Source of the DNA: Excoecaria cochinchinensis
Lineage: Eukaryota > Streptophyta > Magnoliopsida > Malpighiales > Euphorbiaceae
Assembly (NCBI GenBank): GCA_947683425.1
Contig: CANTUQ010000018.1
Span: 310,001-374,000 of the forward strand
Reading direction: 5' to 3'
DNA: 64,000 nucleotides
In this document: positions 37,180 through 48,717 of the stretch, piece by piece
How the letters are laid out: the number at the start of each line of letters is the position of its first letter
How positions within the stretch are numbered: position 1 is the first letter of the stretch
Position numbers and translations under genes: made by a program
The notes under the pieces: model-generated
What the model was told of the DNA's origin: nothing
Seen by the model: only the letters and a program-made list of their open reading frames with translations
Databases searched by the model: none

Positions 37180-38840
37180 CTAGAATGATGCACGACCATC
37201 AGCTGCAACAGATACATCGGCAAAGGAGGAGGAAGAAAATAGTTTAGATTTTCTTTTTACTCCAGAATTTTTTAATAATGTTAATGACAATTTTAGTTTT
37301 ATCAATAAAGTGAACGATTTTGCTTACTTGTGCGATGTTTCTAATGATTTCATTTTGCATGATCATAATCATAATCCATCTATATTTGATACTGATTCAA
37401 CTGATGCTACTCCATTTAATCTTGGAACCTTGAAAAACCTGAAAGAAAACTTGATAGCATCTAACATAACTCCTGAAGAGCGAGAAAAGTTTGAGAGAAT
37501 ATTAAGAAAACATGAAAAAGTCTTTGCCTGGACCTACGAAGATATGCCAGGAGTGGACCGAGAAATCGTGAAACATTTCATCCCGATGTACCCAGACTAT
37601 AAGCCTATCAAGCAGAAGTTGAGGAGACTCAAGCCAGAATGGGTAGACAAGGTGAAGGAGGAAATTCACAAGCAGATCGAAGCCAAGTTCCTAATTGAGG
37701 TACAATACCCTACCTAGTTGGCCAATGTTGTCCTAGTAGCCAAGAAAAGCGGCAAGGTAAGGGTATGTGTGGACTATCGATAGTTGAATAAGGCTTTTCC
37801 AAAGGATGACTTTCCATTGCCCCACATAGACGTGCTGGTGGACAGCGCAGCTGCCTGCATGATGTACTGTTTCATGGATGGTTACGCAGGCTACAATTAG
37901 ATACTCAATAAAATAATCGATCGAATTAAGACAGCTTTCATCACAGAGTAGGGGACATTCGCTTACAGGGTAATGCCCTTCAGCTTGAAAAATGCAGGCA
38001 CAACCCATCATAGTATGGCCACAAAGATTCTAGATGACTTGATTCACAAGGAAGTAGAAGTATATATGGATGATATGATGATCAAGTCGACCACCAGAGA
38101 AGGCCACTTCGAAGCCCTAGAAAAGTTCTTTCAGAGGATCGAAAAGTATAACTTGCGGTTAAACCCCAAGAAATATATCTTTGGTGTCACCTTTGAGAAT
38201 CTCCTAGGACATGTAGTTAGCTAGAGGGGAATCGAGATTGACCCGGACAAGGTTAAGGCCATTAGAGAAATGCCGGTACTGCATAAGGAAAAGGATGTGA
38301 GAAGCTTTTTGGGTAGGTTGCAGTATGTCAACAGGTTTATCGCTAAGCTTACTTCGATCCGTGAATCGATTTTTAAACAACTCAGAAAAGACCAACCAGT
38401 AGTATGGAATGAAGATTGTCAGAAAGCTTTCAATACTATAAGAGAGTATTTGCTGAATCCACCAGTTTTAAGACCGCCGCAGCTAGTCAAGCCGCTTATC
38501 CTGTATTTGGCCACAGAGGATGGTTCTCTAGGTTCCATGATGGCTCAAGATGATGAGTTCGGAGTGGAGTTTGTTGTTTATTACCTTAGTAAGAAGTTCT
38601 TGGCTTATGAGATCAAATATGCAGAAGTAGAGAAGATTTGCCTGGCGGTAATTTGGGCCTCTAAGAAGTTGAGACACTATTTTCATTCTTATAAGGTACA
38701 GGCAGTAGCAAAGCAGAATCCCCTCAGATAACTGTGGGAAGCTCCATCTTTACTTGGAAAAATGGGTAGGTGGTTGTTGCTGCTATAGGAATTTGATGTA
38801 GAGTATGTTACTTGAAAGACCATTAAGGGTGGTGCAGTGG
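37180..38840 (+). pseudogene. Tat reverse transcriptase and first RNase H, element 2, broken
   Basis: After the histidine-rich linker come KVRVCVDYR, DDFPLPHIDVL, FMDGYAGYN, PFSLKNAGTT and the intact catalytic box YMDD (about 38068). The thumb region has DVRSFLGRLQYVNRFI. The adjoining RNase H (LILYLATEDGSLGSMMAQ, EKICLAVIWASKKLRHYF) lacks the usual first catalytic Asp, as expected for the degenerate RNase H of dual-RNase-H elements. At least eight stops interrupt one mostly constant frame, including 37715, 37780, 37898, 37948 and 38222. Confidence 0.92.
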
Positions 38841-38899
38841 CTAAGTTTTTGGCAGAGCACCCAATCCAAGGAGACTCGTATGAGTTCAATTTCCCTGAC

Positions 38900-39400
38900 G
38901 AGGACGTAGCAGTCATTATGGTTCAAGGTGGGCAATTGCACTTCGACGGGGCTATAAACAGTAAGGGAGCAGGAGTAGGAATTATTCTTACAACCCCAGA
39001 TGACGAGAAACTCCCATTGGCTAAGAAGTTCAGGTAAAAAAACCACCAATAATGAAGCGGAATATGAAGCATGCACCTTCGGGTTAGAAGCACTGATAGC
39101 TTTGGGGGCAAAGAACGTGAAAGTATTCGGGGATTCATCCTTAGTGATCAATCAGATTCAGGACGAATGGGCCGTTAAAGAAGAGAGGTTAATGCCATAT
39201 GTGAAACACTTGAGGGAGTTGAGCGGTCAATTCGAAGTATGCACATTCCATTTTATTCCGACGGATGAGAATCAATTAGCCGATGCACTTGCAACTTTGG
39301 TATCGATGTGGGACAATCCAGAAGGGTTAGTCATGAAGCCGGTTTTGATTTCTAGTTCTGAGAGGCCTAGCTTTGAGTCCAAGCCATGATGGAAATAGAA
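38900..39400 (+). pseudogene. Second (archaeal-type) RNase H, element 2, broken
   Basis: QLHFDGAINSKGAGVGIIL gives the first Asp, NEAEYEACTFGLEAL the Glu, and VKVFGDSSLVINQI the next Asp; ADALA follows. The catalytic set looks intact, but a frameshift near 39035 splits the domain. A second RNase H after the RT-RNase H block defines the Tat lineage and is thought to replace the degenerate first one. Confidence 0.88.
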
Positions 39401-39409
39401 GTGGCAGAT

Positions 39410-40658
39410 TGGAAGCCATGGTATTATGATATCATTATCTATAAAATGCAAAATTTCCAGAAGAGGCTACCGAAAAAGATCAGACGATGATCCGCAAGTT
39501 ATCTGCCCAGTTTATCTGTACAAACGGGATATTATACAAGCGCCAGGTTGATGGTATCCAATTAAGGTGTCTGGACGAGAAAGAAGCCAAAACAGTGATG
39601 GAGGAAACTCATGCTGGCGTGTGCGGAGCCCACATGAATGGTCTAATGTTGGCCAAAAAGATCATTAGACAAGGGTTCTATTGGCTCTCTATGGATACAG
39701 ACTGCTCAAAATATGTAAAATAGTGTCAGTTATGCCAACAGTATGCGGACTTGAGGCACTTCCTGTTTCAAAATTGCATAGTTTGACATCACCTTGGCCG
39801 TTTGCAGCTTGGGGAATAGACATCATCGGGGAAATACGCCCCACGGCCTCTAATGGACATAGGTTTATCGTAGTCGCGATCAACTACTTTACCATACGGG
39901 TAGAGGCTGAGTCTTTCAAAAAGGTCGATGCTCGAGATATGGCCAAATTCATCGAAAAGAACTTGATATGTAGTTATGGCCTCCCACGCCATGTGGTCTT
40001 CAATAATAGGGTCCAGTTCATGGCCGAAATGAAGAAGTTACTTTAGAAATATGGCATTGAACATCACAAGTCCTCTCCTTATCATCCGCAAGCTAATGGA
40101 GCAGTAAAAGCTGCTAATAAGAAGGTCAAGAGAATCCTGGCAAAAATGGTTCATAGTTATAAAAATTGGGTAGACAAGTTACCTTTTGCGCTCTTGGGTT
40201 ACAAAATGACTATCAGAACTTCAATAGGAGCCACACCGTATTCCTTGGTCTATGGGACAGAAGCAGTACTACCAATCAAGGTCAAACTCAAGTCACTGAG
40301 GGTGGTTATGGAAGCTGAGATTCTGGAAGCTGAATGGGCACAGCAGCGGCTGCAACACTTGAACATGTTGGATGAGAGCAGGTTGAGAGCCTATTATCAT
40401 AATCAGGTCTATCAGAAAAGACTTGCTAGATCATTCGGAAAGAAAGTTAAAAAGCACCTATTGAAAGAGGGAGACTTGGTATTCAAACAGATGAGACCAG
40501 GCGTGCCAGACATAAGGGGGAAATTTAGACAGACATGGGAAGGTCCTTTCATCCTCGAGAAGATGTTATCAAAGGGAGCAGCGATTTTGTCAAACAGCGA
40601 TGGCAACGAGTTTAATGAGCCAGTCAACATCGATAGGCTCAAGAGATTCCATGGCTAA
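39410..40658 (+). pseudogene. Tat integrase, element 2, catalytically dead
   Basis: The zinc motif spans HAGVCGAHMN to CQLCQQ (about 39610-39740). The first catalytic Asp is kept in WGIDIIGEI. The second is Asn (VFNNRVQFM, about 40000) and the Glu is Lys (ANGAVKAANKK, about 40110). Element 3 keeps Asp and Glu at both places. Stops occur at 39721 and 40045. The C-terminal domain (GDLVFKQMRPG, GKFRQTWEGPF) runs to its natural stop at 40656. Confidence 0.9.
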
Positions 40659-40660
40659 AG

Positions 40661-41088
40661 ACAATAAGATCAAAAGAAGAGAATAAAATCCCCGCGAGTC
40701 GAAAACCAAAAAAAAGGGCAACCTTGCTAAAATTGGGCGCCTCGTCAGGGTGAAAACCGAAAAAAAGCATCCTGGCAAAAAATTAGTGGCTCGAGAGAAA
40801 ATGTGCTATCAAGAAAACCCGAGAGGGCTGATTGGTAATGGGAGTTGATGCTATCAAGATTTGGCTCCTTGAATAAATGTAGTTTTGCATATTTGAATCA
40901 ATGTTGAATAACGATCATGTCTATTGAAATCATACTGAGATGTACACAATTTTGTGAAATGAAATAAAACTGAATTCATTCATTCATGTTATTTTCTAAG
41001 TTCTGTTCTAAAAAGAAATATTGCTCAAAATGCATACAAATCTGAATTAAACCCTACTATTACTCTCGCCGGCAAAATGTCTATGTCG
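40661..41088. other. Non-coding spacer after integrase, element 2
   Basis: No gene is visible. It is conserved with 59990-60412 of element 3, including AAAACCCGAGAGGGCTGATT. It separates the converging pol and antisense genes and probably holds their transcript ends; no terminator could be fixed. Confidence 0.5.
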
Positions 41089-42406
41089 TCAAGTCATGTT
41101 GTCAACGGCAGGACTGAGCACCCATTTCTTGTATGCTCTAGTGGAAATAACAGATTGATGACCAAAAGAGGGAATGACAGTCTTCACTAGTAGTCCAGCC
41201 CAGAGTTCATGATAGCAGAAGGCAAAAGCTGCAGATAAGATTCTACCTCGGAAGGATAGAGGGACTCTCACCACATCTTGAGTTACCCCGAGCTGTTAAG
41301 CACATCGAGCTGTGATGTAAAAGGTAGCCTCACGTAGCCCACATAAAGGAACACATCCTGAAGAACCATAAACTTTCACAGCAGATAGGGGGAGCCAAGC
41401 GCTCATGAAGCTAATGTCCTCGTCTGTTACGTCGCTAAATCTGGTAATGCCCTCGTCAAGGGTCTCAAATGAGTACAGTTGCTGGCGAGGAAGAAAATGC
41501 CTCGGAGAATATTGATTAATGACCCTAGGAGGTGGTTCTGACAGCAGCTTCAACTTCTCTTGCAGCCATATTTAAAAAGGGAAACAAGAAGAAAATAAGA
41601 GCAAAAGAAAATAAAATAAAAAAGGAAATTAAAAATAAAAGCTGCTGGAGTGAATTGGGTTCCCTTCAGGCAAAAGTAAGGCATAGGGTTGTGTGAGAAT
41701 TCGAAAAGGACGTACTTCCCGCTAAGAAAAGCTAGTGTGAAAATTTATAAGGAACGTACTACCTTTGAAAACAATGACTTACCTAGAGTAATAAGGGGCT
41801 CCCAAAGAGGGTAGTAGAAGACCTAGCACGGATAGAATCAAGACCTATGGTAGTCTCAGCGAGGATCAGTGGAAAGGGGGTCAATCCGCGTTGAAAATCA
41901 TCCAGAATCCCAAACAGACGAGAGTCACCAATCAGATCTTCTGAGCTCACAATTAGATACCTCATCAGGCAGAAAAGAAAGATGACACCCACGCGGTATG
42001 GAGGAGCATCGGGGAACTCATCCAATGCCTCAATCAGTGGTTCTAAGGCAAATGTGGGGCCTTGAGGGACTAGACGGGCAGCGTTAGAAGGGGTAATGCT
42101 TAAGGCCAGTGCTACATCTCAAGTCTTAACCAGACCACAGTAGGGAATGCAAGGCAGGGTGCTGGGTGGATACCAGGTCCCGATAATAGCAGCAAGCTCT
42201 TCAGGTAGGGGGCACAGTTCCTAGTAGGTGAACCTGAAGACATGAAATCGCGGGTCCCAGAAATGAACCATAGCCAAAAGAAGATTATCGTCTACTTTGA
42301 CCCTTCTTAGGAATTTAAGACCGAAAAGTGGAACTAAGGTAGAGTTTTCCCAAGTTTGTGGATTGTCCAGAATTCGCTACATTCTGGCAACAATGGCAGA
42401 GGACAT
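41089..42406 (-). pseudogene. Antisense accessory gene, plant-mobile-domain-like, in Tat element 2
   Basis: This gene runs opposite to gag-pol downstream of integrase. The start is the ATG at 42406. Exon A (42406-41783) encodes LRRVKVDDNLLLAMVHFWD, PRFHVFRF, an LPEELAAIIG segment and FALEPLIEALDEF, then VIFLFCLMRYLIV. The W-D-P-R..H.F.F then L-x-E-E pattern resembles plant mobile domain / DUF7745 proteins. Exon B (about 41561-41089) has ITRFSDVTDEDISFM and SGCVPLCGLREATFYITA. Stops lie in exon A (three, including the terminal TAG) and one in exon B (41296), and the splice acceptor seems lost. Antisense ORFs downstream of integrase are known in some Tat-lineage elements. The exact family is uncertain. 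Confidence 0.65.
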
Positions 42407-43106
42407 TTCTCAAGCCCTATGGTTGAAAAATTAGGATTGGCCAAAGAAATAAGCAAAGAAGAAGGGGAAAAACCTGAGAAAAGGTTTGGAAATGGGCTCG
42501 AAAGATGAAAAGACACAAAGTCCAAGGAAGAAAATGGGTGATTTAAGAGGAAGGGATGACCGATGGGGTGCCCGTTTGTCACCCAACCGACGGGTAGCCC
42601 ATCGGTAAAGCTGGTTGACCAACGGGCAGATCTATTTCTTGCACGCTACATGCATAACATGCGCATATGATAATTTTTGTATTGTCTTTGAAATTTTGTA
42701 GGCAAGTCCAGGCACGGAAGTCGGAAATTATTAAAAAAAATCATTTAATAGGCTAATTAATAGAGAATTAATTAGGATTTAATTAGGGAGTTAATAGACA
42801 TTAAAATTTGGAATCCAAAGCGACAGACAGGCTGCCCGTCGCTCGCTCTTTAGATGGGCTGTCCATTGGTTACTAAAATCTATATAAGGCACGAGTGACC
42901 AATGCTCTTCAGCTGTTTTGTTCTTCCTTTTCACTCTCCCTCACCAACCGACGCCCAAAACCCTTTTTTGTCCATATCTTCCTCATTTTGCACCCGTTTC
43001 GCACGCTGTTTGCGCTAAAATGACCCCGCACTATCCCGAACATTTAGACAAACTTTTTACACAACTTAGTTGAATTTATTTTCAACACATTCTCGTCGAC
43101 ATACAG
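42407..43106 (+). promoter_or_regulatory. Divergent promoter region and leader exon, Tat element 2
   Basis: This gap between the antisense start (42406) and the sense gene contains U3-like palindromic sequence: 42589-42606 matches LTR 2 at 31067-31084 in 17 of 18 bases, and CTGCCCGTCGCTCGCTC lies at 42832. A TATA box (TATATAAGG) is at 42881. A leader exon would end before GTCAGT at 43107. I infer an internal promoter for the sense gene, possibly bidirectional. Confidence 0.55.
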
Positions 43107-43739
43107 GTCAGTTATTCATTTTTCTACTCTTCTTTCTATTTATTTCTAAATATTTCTCCTGAGAAATGCATGTTAGCATAATTTTGCAAAAATATAATGT
43201 TAATTTCTGCCTTTTTCCTACTCAATTTCTTTGAAATATATGTGGTATATGATGTGAACATACATAAAAGGACAATAACAAATCAAAAAAATGAAAATGA
43301 AATGAACAAAATGACAAGTGAATGAAAGTTATCCATAAAAAACTTGGACTTATCGCTATTGGACTTAGTTCTAGGACCATCCCGAACTCGACAAGACATG
43401 AATAAATTGAAATGTTGTTTGGGGCCTGAGGCCTATCCTTTTTTGTTATTTTTTTGTGCAAGAGGTTGGGCACATCCTTGCGGGGATGCTGCCCAAGTTT
43501 TATTAATGGGGCACACACTTGCCGGGATGCTGCCCAAGTTTTCTTTTGGTTGGGTACGCCTTGGCCGGAATACCACCCAAATTTTGTATATGTTGGTTAA
43601 GTAGACCCTTATGAGAACGTTGCAGAAATTATTGCATTTTGGCCCGGGATGCCACCGAAATTTACAAATTCATAATCTTTTGCTTAACCATTATTTACCG
43701 CGATGATGCCAAACTAATTTCTTATTTTTTTCTTTTCAG
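43107..43739 (+). other. Putative leader intron of the sense accessory gene
   Basis: The donor ACAG/GTCAGT at 43107 and a strong pyrimidine-rich acceptor (TTTTTTTCTTTTCAG) ending 43739 bound 633 bases. It contains repeats around GGGATGCTGCCCAAG near 43480-43590. The coding ATG follows one base after the acceptor. Confidence 0.6.
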
Positions 43740-43740
43740 G

Positions 43741-45779
43741 ATGCCTCCTAGACGTCAGGTTCCGCATGATCAACCAGAGCCTGAGCCTCCTGTCTGGATG
43801 AGCGATCAGGCGAGGGAGAGGTTCAGGTTGCTGGCTCGAGTTCAGTTCCAAGCCAGCCGTTTTATCTCCAGACCCTTCCTACAGGCCATGGGTATGCTGG
43901 AGGAGGTAGACGCACTAGTAGCGGCCATAGGATGGACAGAGTTTCTGTGGCCTGCCTTCCACACCCACCCGGTGGTTGTCCGAGAATTTCTCGCTACTTT
44001 GCATTACGGGGGATTCTAAAGATTGGACATAGTGGAGGGGGTCATTCAGTTCTGGGTCGATGGATATCACTTCAGCATTACCCGCCAGCGATTTGCGGAG
44101 GCTATGGGATTACCGTTCGAAGACGATGTCATAGTGCCTCAGAGGGCTATTAGGCGCCAGCATTGGGAGGTCGTAGCTCTGCCGAGAGTGCCATATGACC
44201 ATGATACGGCAAAGAGTACGGTGCTCTCATCCCAGGCCCTCCGGTACATTCATAGGGTTATCTCTAGCTCCTATCTGGGATGGGCTGGTAACCCGAGCTC
44301 ACTTAATGCTGTAGAGATTTGGAGTCTGTGGGCCATGGTTGCAGGGCGTTGGCTCAACATTAGCCATGAGATTGTGGCTAATTTGGTCAGAATGTCTAGG
44401 GGGGCAGCCCCTATAGTATATGTGGGAGGAGTAACTACTAGATTATTGCTGGAGCTCGGAGCTCGTCCAGACCATCTCGGACCCACACTGGAGGAGAGTA
44501 TATATGTTGATGCATCATCGACTCTTACCATGGGGATGATAGTTTAGCTGCCAAGCAAGGCCGAGGAGTATAGACTGTGCACGATCCATGAAATAAGACG
44601 GGCTCTAGGCCTTCCTTTACTTCAGCCGACAGGGAGCCCCAAATGGAGGAGCAGCCTTCTCAGCAGGCAGAGTTTCAGGAGGACTAGCATTCCCAGCAGC
44701 CTGATTTTCAGGAGGGCCAGTCTCACCAGCAGCCTGGGTTTCAGGGGGGACTACCTCCACAGCAGCTGCCATTAGAGGAGGGACAGCCGCGCATTCCTAT
44801 CGACATGGGGATCGAGTTCACCATGGATAAGTTAGTTGCCACTCCCCTAGAACAGAGGGTGCAGAGCCCTCCTTCGTCTTTGGCATGATTACAGAGGTCA
44901 ACGCCTCAGGATACAGCTAGGTTTCACCCTTACAGCCGAGCAGGGCACCCTGGGGCATCTACCTCCACCACACTGCCTCTAGACTATCCGACGGAGCCAG
45001 CACGAGCACCACAACCAGCCCAGCCAGATCTGATGGCCGCCAAGACCTTTATCCTTACCGCCATGGAGCACAGGCAGGAGGGGAGAGACAGGGTCCTCCT
45101 TGAGCGGATTGGGCGACAGTAGGAGAGTGACAAGGTCCTCCTTGAGCGGATTGGGAAGTACGAGGAGTGTGATCGGGCTATGTTAGAGAGGTTGGCCCAG
45201 CAGGAGAGGGTCATCTAGGACCAGGCTAGGCTCATTGAGGAGTTGCGATGGGATTTGACAGCTTCCCATAGTGCTGTAGCCCACAGGGTGGATACGACAG
45301 TCCAGATTGTGGATGAGTCCGTTAGTTCCCTTAGATTCAGAGTAGGAGTGTTGGAGGGAGCCATCCCACCTATCGCCCAATCTATTAGGGACTTCAGAGA
45401 GGAAGCAAAGTCTAGACTCGATGGCATCAGGAGTGTGGCCCGAGACTAGACATTGACGATGTCTAGGAGATTCCAGGAGCTGGGAGGAGTAGTACGCAAC
45501 ACTTTGGAGTTCATGGGAGTATGCACCCAGCCTTTCCTGGACGGCTATGCACAGGCACAGTTCCAGCAGGTGGACCCTGCGAGAGCACAGCCTGCGGCTG
45601 TACCGGTCGCAGCCCATCCTCATGTTCAGGCTAGGTTCAAATCCCCAGTGCTAGCACCGCCTAGCCGACCCTCCATGTCCAGGGATCGGCCATTGGCGTC
45701 CACATCACGGAGCCAGCAAGTGCATGTGTCGAATGATGGGGAGGACTCGGATGAGCCCTCGGACTACCACCCTCTTTAA
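43741..45779 (+). pseudogene. Sense accessory gene (ATHILA ORF1-like) in Tat element 2
   Basis: The ATG at 43741 opens a proline-rich start, then a globular part with EVDALVAAIGWTEFLW, VVREFLATLHY and FWVDGYHFSITRQRFAEAMG. This fits plant transposon proteins of the ATHILA ORF1 / PF20167 type. The middle is rich in Gln and Pro. The C-terminal half is a coiled coil with near-identical blocks (RVLLERIG, KVLLERIG, RAMLERLA). Stops near 44017, 44545, 44695, 44886, 45119, 45218 and 45447 and a frameshift near 44630 break it. It resembles the Athila gene at 20699-21924 in place, domain order and leader intron. Function unknown. Confidence 0.65.
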
Positions 45780-45810
45780 ACTGTTCAGGGAGCCCATTCT
45801 CAGTGCATTT

Positions 45811-48262
45811 TGTAACACCCCTTACCTTTACGTAGAGAACTTCACCCTATGAAGAGGATGAAGGTCCCCGATAGATGAGGGTTGCCACCCACAGGCATTC
45901 AAACAGAATCAATCATAGAACACCAATTACATATACAAGTAAATAAATTTAAATTTCCATAATTCATCAAAGACTAGGCCATAGAGCAAAATATTGCATT
46001 CCATTAATATAGCAAAAGTGGCTTCACATATACCAAAAAGATAAAAAAGTGCCTCAGCACAACTGTATAGATATAAATACTAATAACAAAACCATTTACA
46101 AAATATTCTTCACATAGTTTCAAAAGTACAAAACTATAACACATACAAAAAGAATACAAGGCCTAAACTACATAATCTTCTATCCACTAGTCGTGTTGGC
46201 CTTGCTGATGCGGAACGCGCTGCTCAAAACCTTCAAAACCTTCCACACCTGCACGGATAAAACACCCGTGCTAAGCGAAATCGCTTAGTGGGGAAACAAA
46301 GATGCACAACGACCACTCACAGTGGCATCAACAAATAATCACAAGCGAATAGCACGATTAAATGTTAAGATTTTCATAAATTAACTTAAAGCATAACAAC
46401 ACTATAATCATATTATTCCCAATATGCAATATTTCAATTAACATATGATAACAAATAACATTATTGCACCTGCTTTATCAAAACAGTGAATAACGAGTAC
46501 GCATAGATACCCGAAGGTATTAACACTATTCTCATAACACATAGATACCCGAGGGTATCAAAACAATCTTTTAATTTTGTTTCAAAAACATTTTCGCTTA
46601 GATTCGGTACAAAGGGATCACGAAGATCCAGTCGGGGGACCTGATCAGGGTCTAAATCATGCACTAGCTGCAGCAACACTAACTCTATTAGGCATGCCTA
46701 ACTATCCACTTATTCAACTCTAGCAGGTCATACACAAACCAAATCATGTTTAAATTCGCAATGTATATAATTTGTCATGCATAATCCATATAAATATAGT
46801 CATATAACAATTCATATAACAAATAGTAGGAAAAAGACAAGAAAAAGACATTTAGAATTCATTTTTGACAAATTGGGTACGTGAGAAAATAGGGCAGAAT
46901 GGGGGGCCTCTGTCGTGCTCGCAATAGAAAGGCATCGGACACGAGTCGTGCTGAGGGACATGACTCGTGTCGGATGTCTCTCCACCCCTCAGTCGTGCTT
47001 CAGAGCACGGTATGCTGAGGAAGTCACAACGTCACGAGTCGTGCTGAAGGAGCACGAGTCGTGCTGCTCAAACATGAGTCGTGCTTCATCAACACGAGTT
47101 GTGCTAATCCTCACTTGCTACCATCGCCCTGCTGAGATGCACAACTCGCACACACAAAAGGGAGCACTAGTCGTGCTTCTCAGCACGAGTCGGACGGCCA
47201 ATGATTCTTCAAGCCAAACACGCGAGAGCTGGGAATCCTCTTCTGTCGCGCTCGTGACAGGGACAGGATTTCCAGTCCCCAGCAAAATGTAAACCTAGAA
47301 TTTCCCTCCAAACTAAAATCATTTTAACCCAAATCACTTCCAACTCCATCCTACCTCAAATTAGGCCTTCCAAACACCATAATCAACATCAAATAACATA
47401 TTTCCACAATTAATTCCAGAATCAATCATCAATTCACAAATAAAGATTTCAAAATCATCAAAACCAGAAAATTATGAAGCGAATTTCAATTAACTTCGTA
47501 TTTAATCCAATCATTCAATCATTGTGCTACCTAACTCATTAAAACTCAAAACACATATCATAATTACCAATATAACCTAATTACACATCATAAATTCAAG
47601 AATTTCATACATATCTCATAACCCATGCATGAACATCAAATCAAAGCAAATTCGCAAACTTGGAATTAATGAACCTCCAATCAAGGGGCTCCACTCCCGC
47701 TCGCTACTTCCTTGCCCTTGGATTCTCTAAGAGGATTCTCTGAACCACAAAAACCAACAACACCAAACAAGTTCAAACCCTAACTCATAATTACAAAAGC
47801 TCATCTAAAGAAAAGGAAGAAGAATTATTACTTATCACTTACCACACCAGCTTAGGCTACCCAAAACTCACTAAAATTTGCAGCAAAAGGAAGAATTCAA
47901 GAAGAAATAAAGGAGAAAGGAAGAGAAGGAGTAAAGTAACGGGAAAGAGGAAGAAGAAGAAGAAGAAAGGAAACCGGCTGAAGTCTCTCTCTCTCTTTTC
48001 CCAATACTTATCCTCTCACTTGCCACATGTCACTCTCTCAAGAGGGAAAACACACCCAACTCTTATCCTCCATAACTTACCCAATTCTAGTCTCTTAACA
48101 TACACTACTCCCATATACACACTCACACTAGAACATAACCCAATACACACACATAATAACTTAATTCAATTAACATAACACATACTCAATATTAACCACA
48201 TACATACACGCACACATACACTCTTAAGGCTCACTCTACTAGGGTGGTTTCGGGGTGTTACA
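45811..48262 (-). repeat. Chromovirus 3' LTR (about 2.45 kb)
   Basis: Bounded by TGTAACACCCC and GGGGTGTTACA. GCTAAGCGAAATCGCTTAGTG occurs near 46271. A palindrome array with ACACGAGTCGTGCT occupies 46912-47260. At 48263-48280 a polypurine tract (TTAAGGAGGGGAGTAT on the minus strand) abuts the LTR, which fixes the orientation. Reading frames inside look spurious. Confidence 0.9.
46912..47260. repeat. Array of CACGAGTCGTG palindromes in the chromovirus LTR
   Basis: About ten copies of a near-palindromic ACGAGTCGTG core with variants (ATGACTCGTGTC, CACGAGTTGTGCT), irregularly spaced within 350 bases, plus CTGTCGCGCTCGTGACAG near 47253. Confidence 0.85.
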
Positions 48263-48289
48263 ATACTCCCCTCCTTAACAGAATTTCAT

Positions 48290-48712
48290 CCTCGAAATTC
48301 TCACCTGATCCAAATAATTGAGGGTACTGAGTTCTCATTGCCTCTTTCGGTTCCCAAGTCGCTTCTTCAATACCGTGACGTTCTCAAAGCACTTTAACCA
48401 ATTGTATCTGCTTGTTTCAAAGCTGTCTGACCTCTCTAGCCAAAATCCCTTTTGGTTCCTCATCAAAAGAGAAATCTGGCTGAACCAGAATATCTTGCAC
48501 TTTGAGCACATGTGATGGATCTGACCGGTAGCAACGAAGCATAGACACATGAAAGACATCATGTAACTTGGCTAACTCTGTCGGTAATGCTAACGGATAG
48601 GCCACTGGACCAATCTTTTCTAAGATCTCATAGGGTCCAAGAAACCGGTGACTCAATTTTCCTTTCTTTCCAAAATGAAGAACTTTTCATCACGGCAAAA
48701 CTTTCAAAAAGA
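48290..48712 (-). pseudogene. Integrase C-terminus and chromodomain, chromovirus
   Basis: LSHRFLGPYEILEKIGPVAY and LHDVFHVSMLRCY identify the integrase C-terminal domain. ERHGIEEATWEPKEAM and YPQLF are the chromodomain. Stops fall at two places in the chromodomain (near 48410 and 48375). The domain would guide insertion to marked chromatin. The left junction is the CTTTG duplication of the solo LTR. Confidence 0.88.
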
Positions 48713-48717
48713 CTTTG

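Larger units (their letters stand above)
17226..45810 (+). mobile_element. Tat/Ogre-like LTR retrotransposon, element 2, split by nested insertions
   Basis: The element starts TGTGGACACCGGGTCC inside element 1. Athila (17416-31056) splits its 5' LTR; the body resumes at 31062 and is complete through integrase. It continues into an accessory region with an antisense gene and a sense gene. At 45811 the chromovirus LTR interrupts it, so the 3' end lies beyond the window. This copy alone shows the full accessory region. Its coding parts have many stops. Confidence 0.85.

Noticed and set aside
46915..47292. 125-codon frame within the chromovirus LTR
   Set aside because: It covers the CACGAGTCGTG palindrome array; the open frame is a consequence of the repeat.
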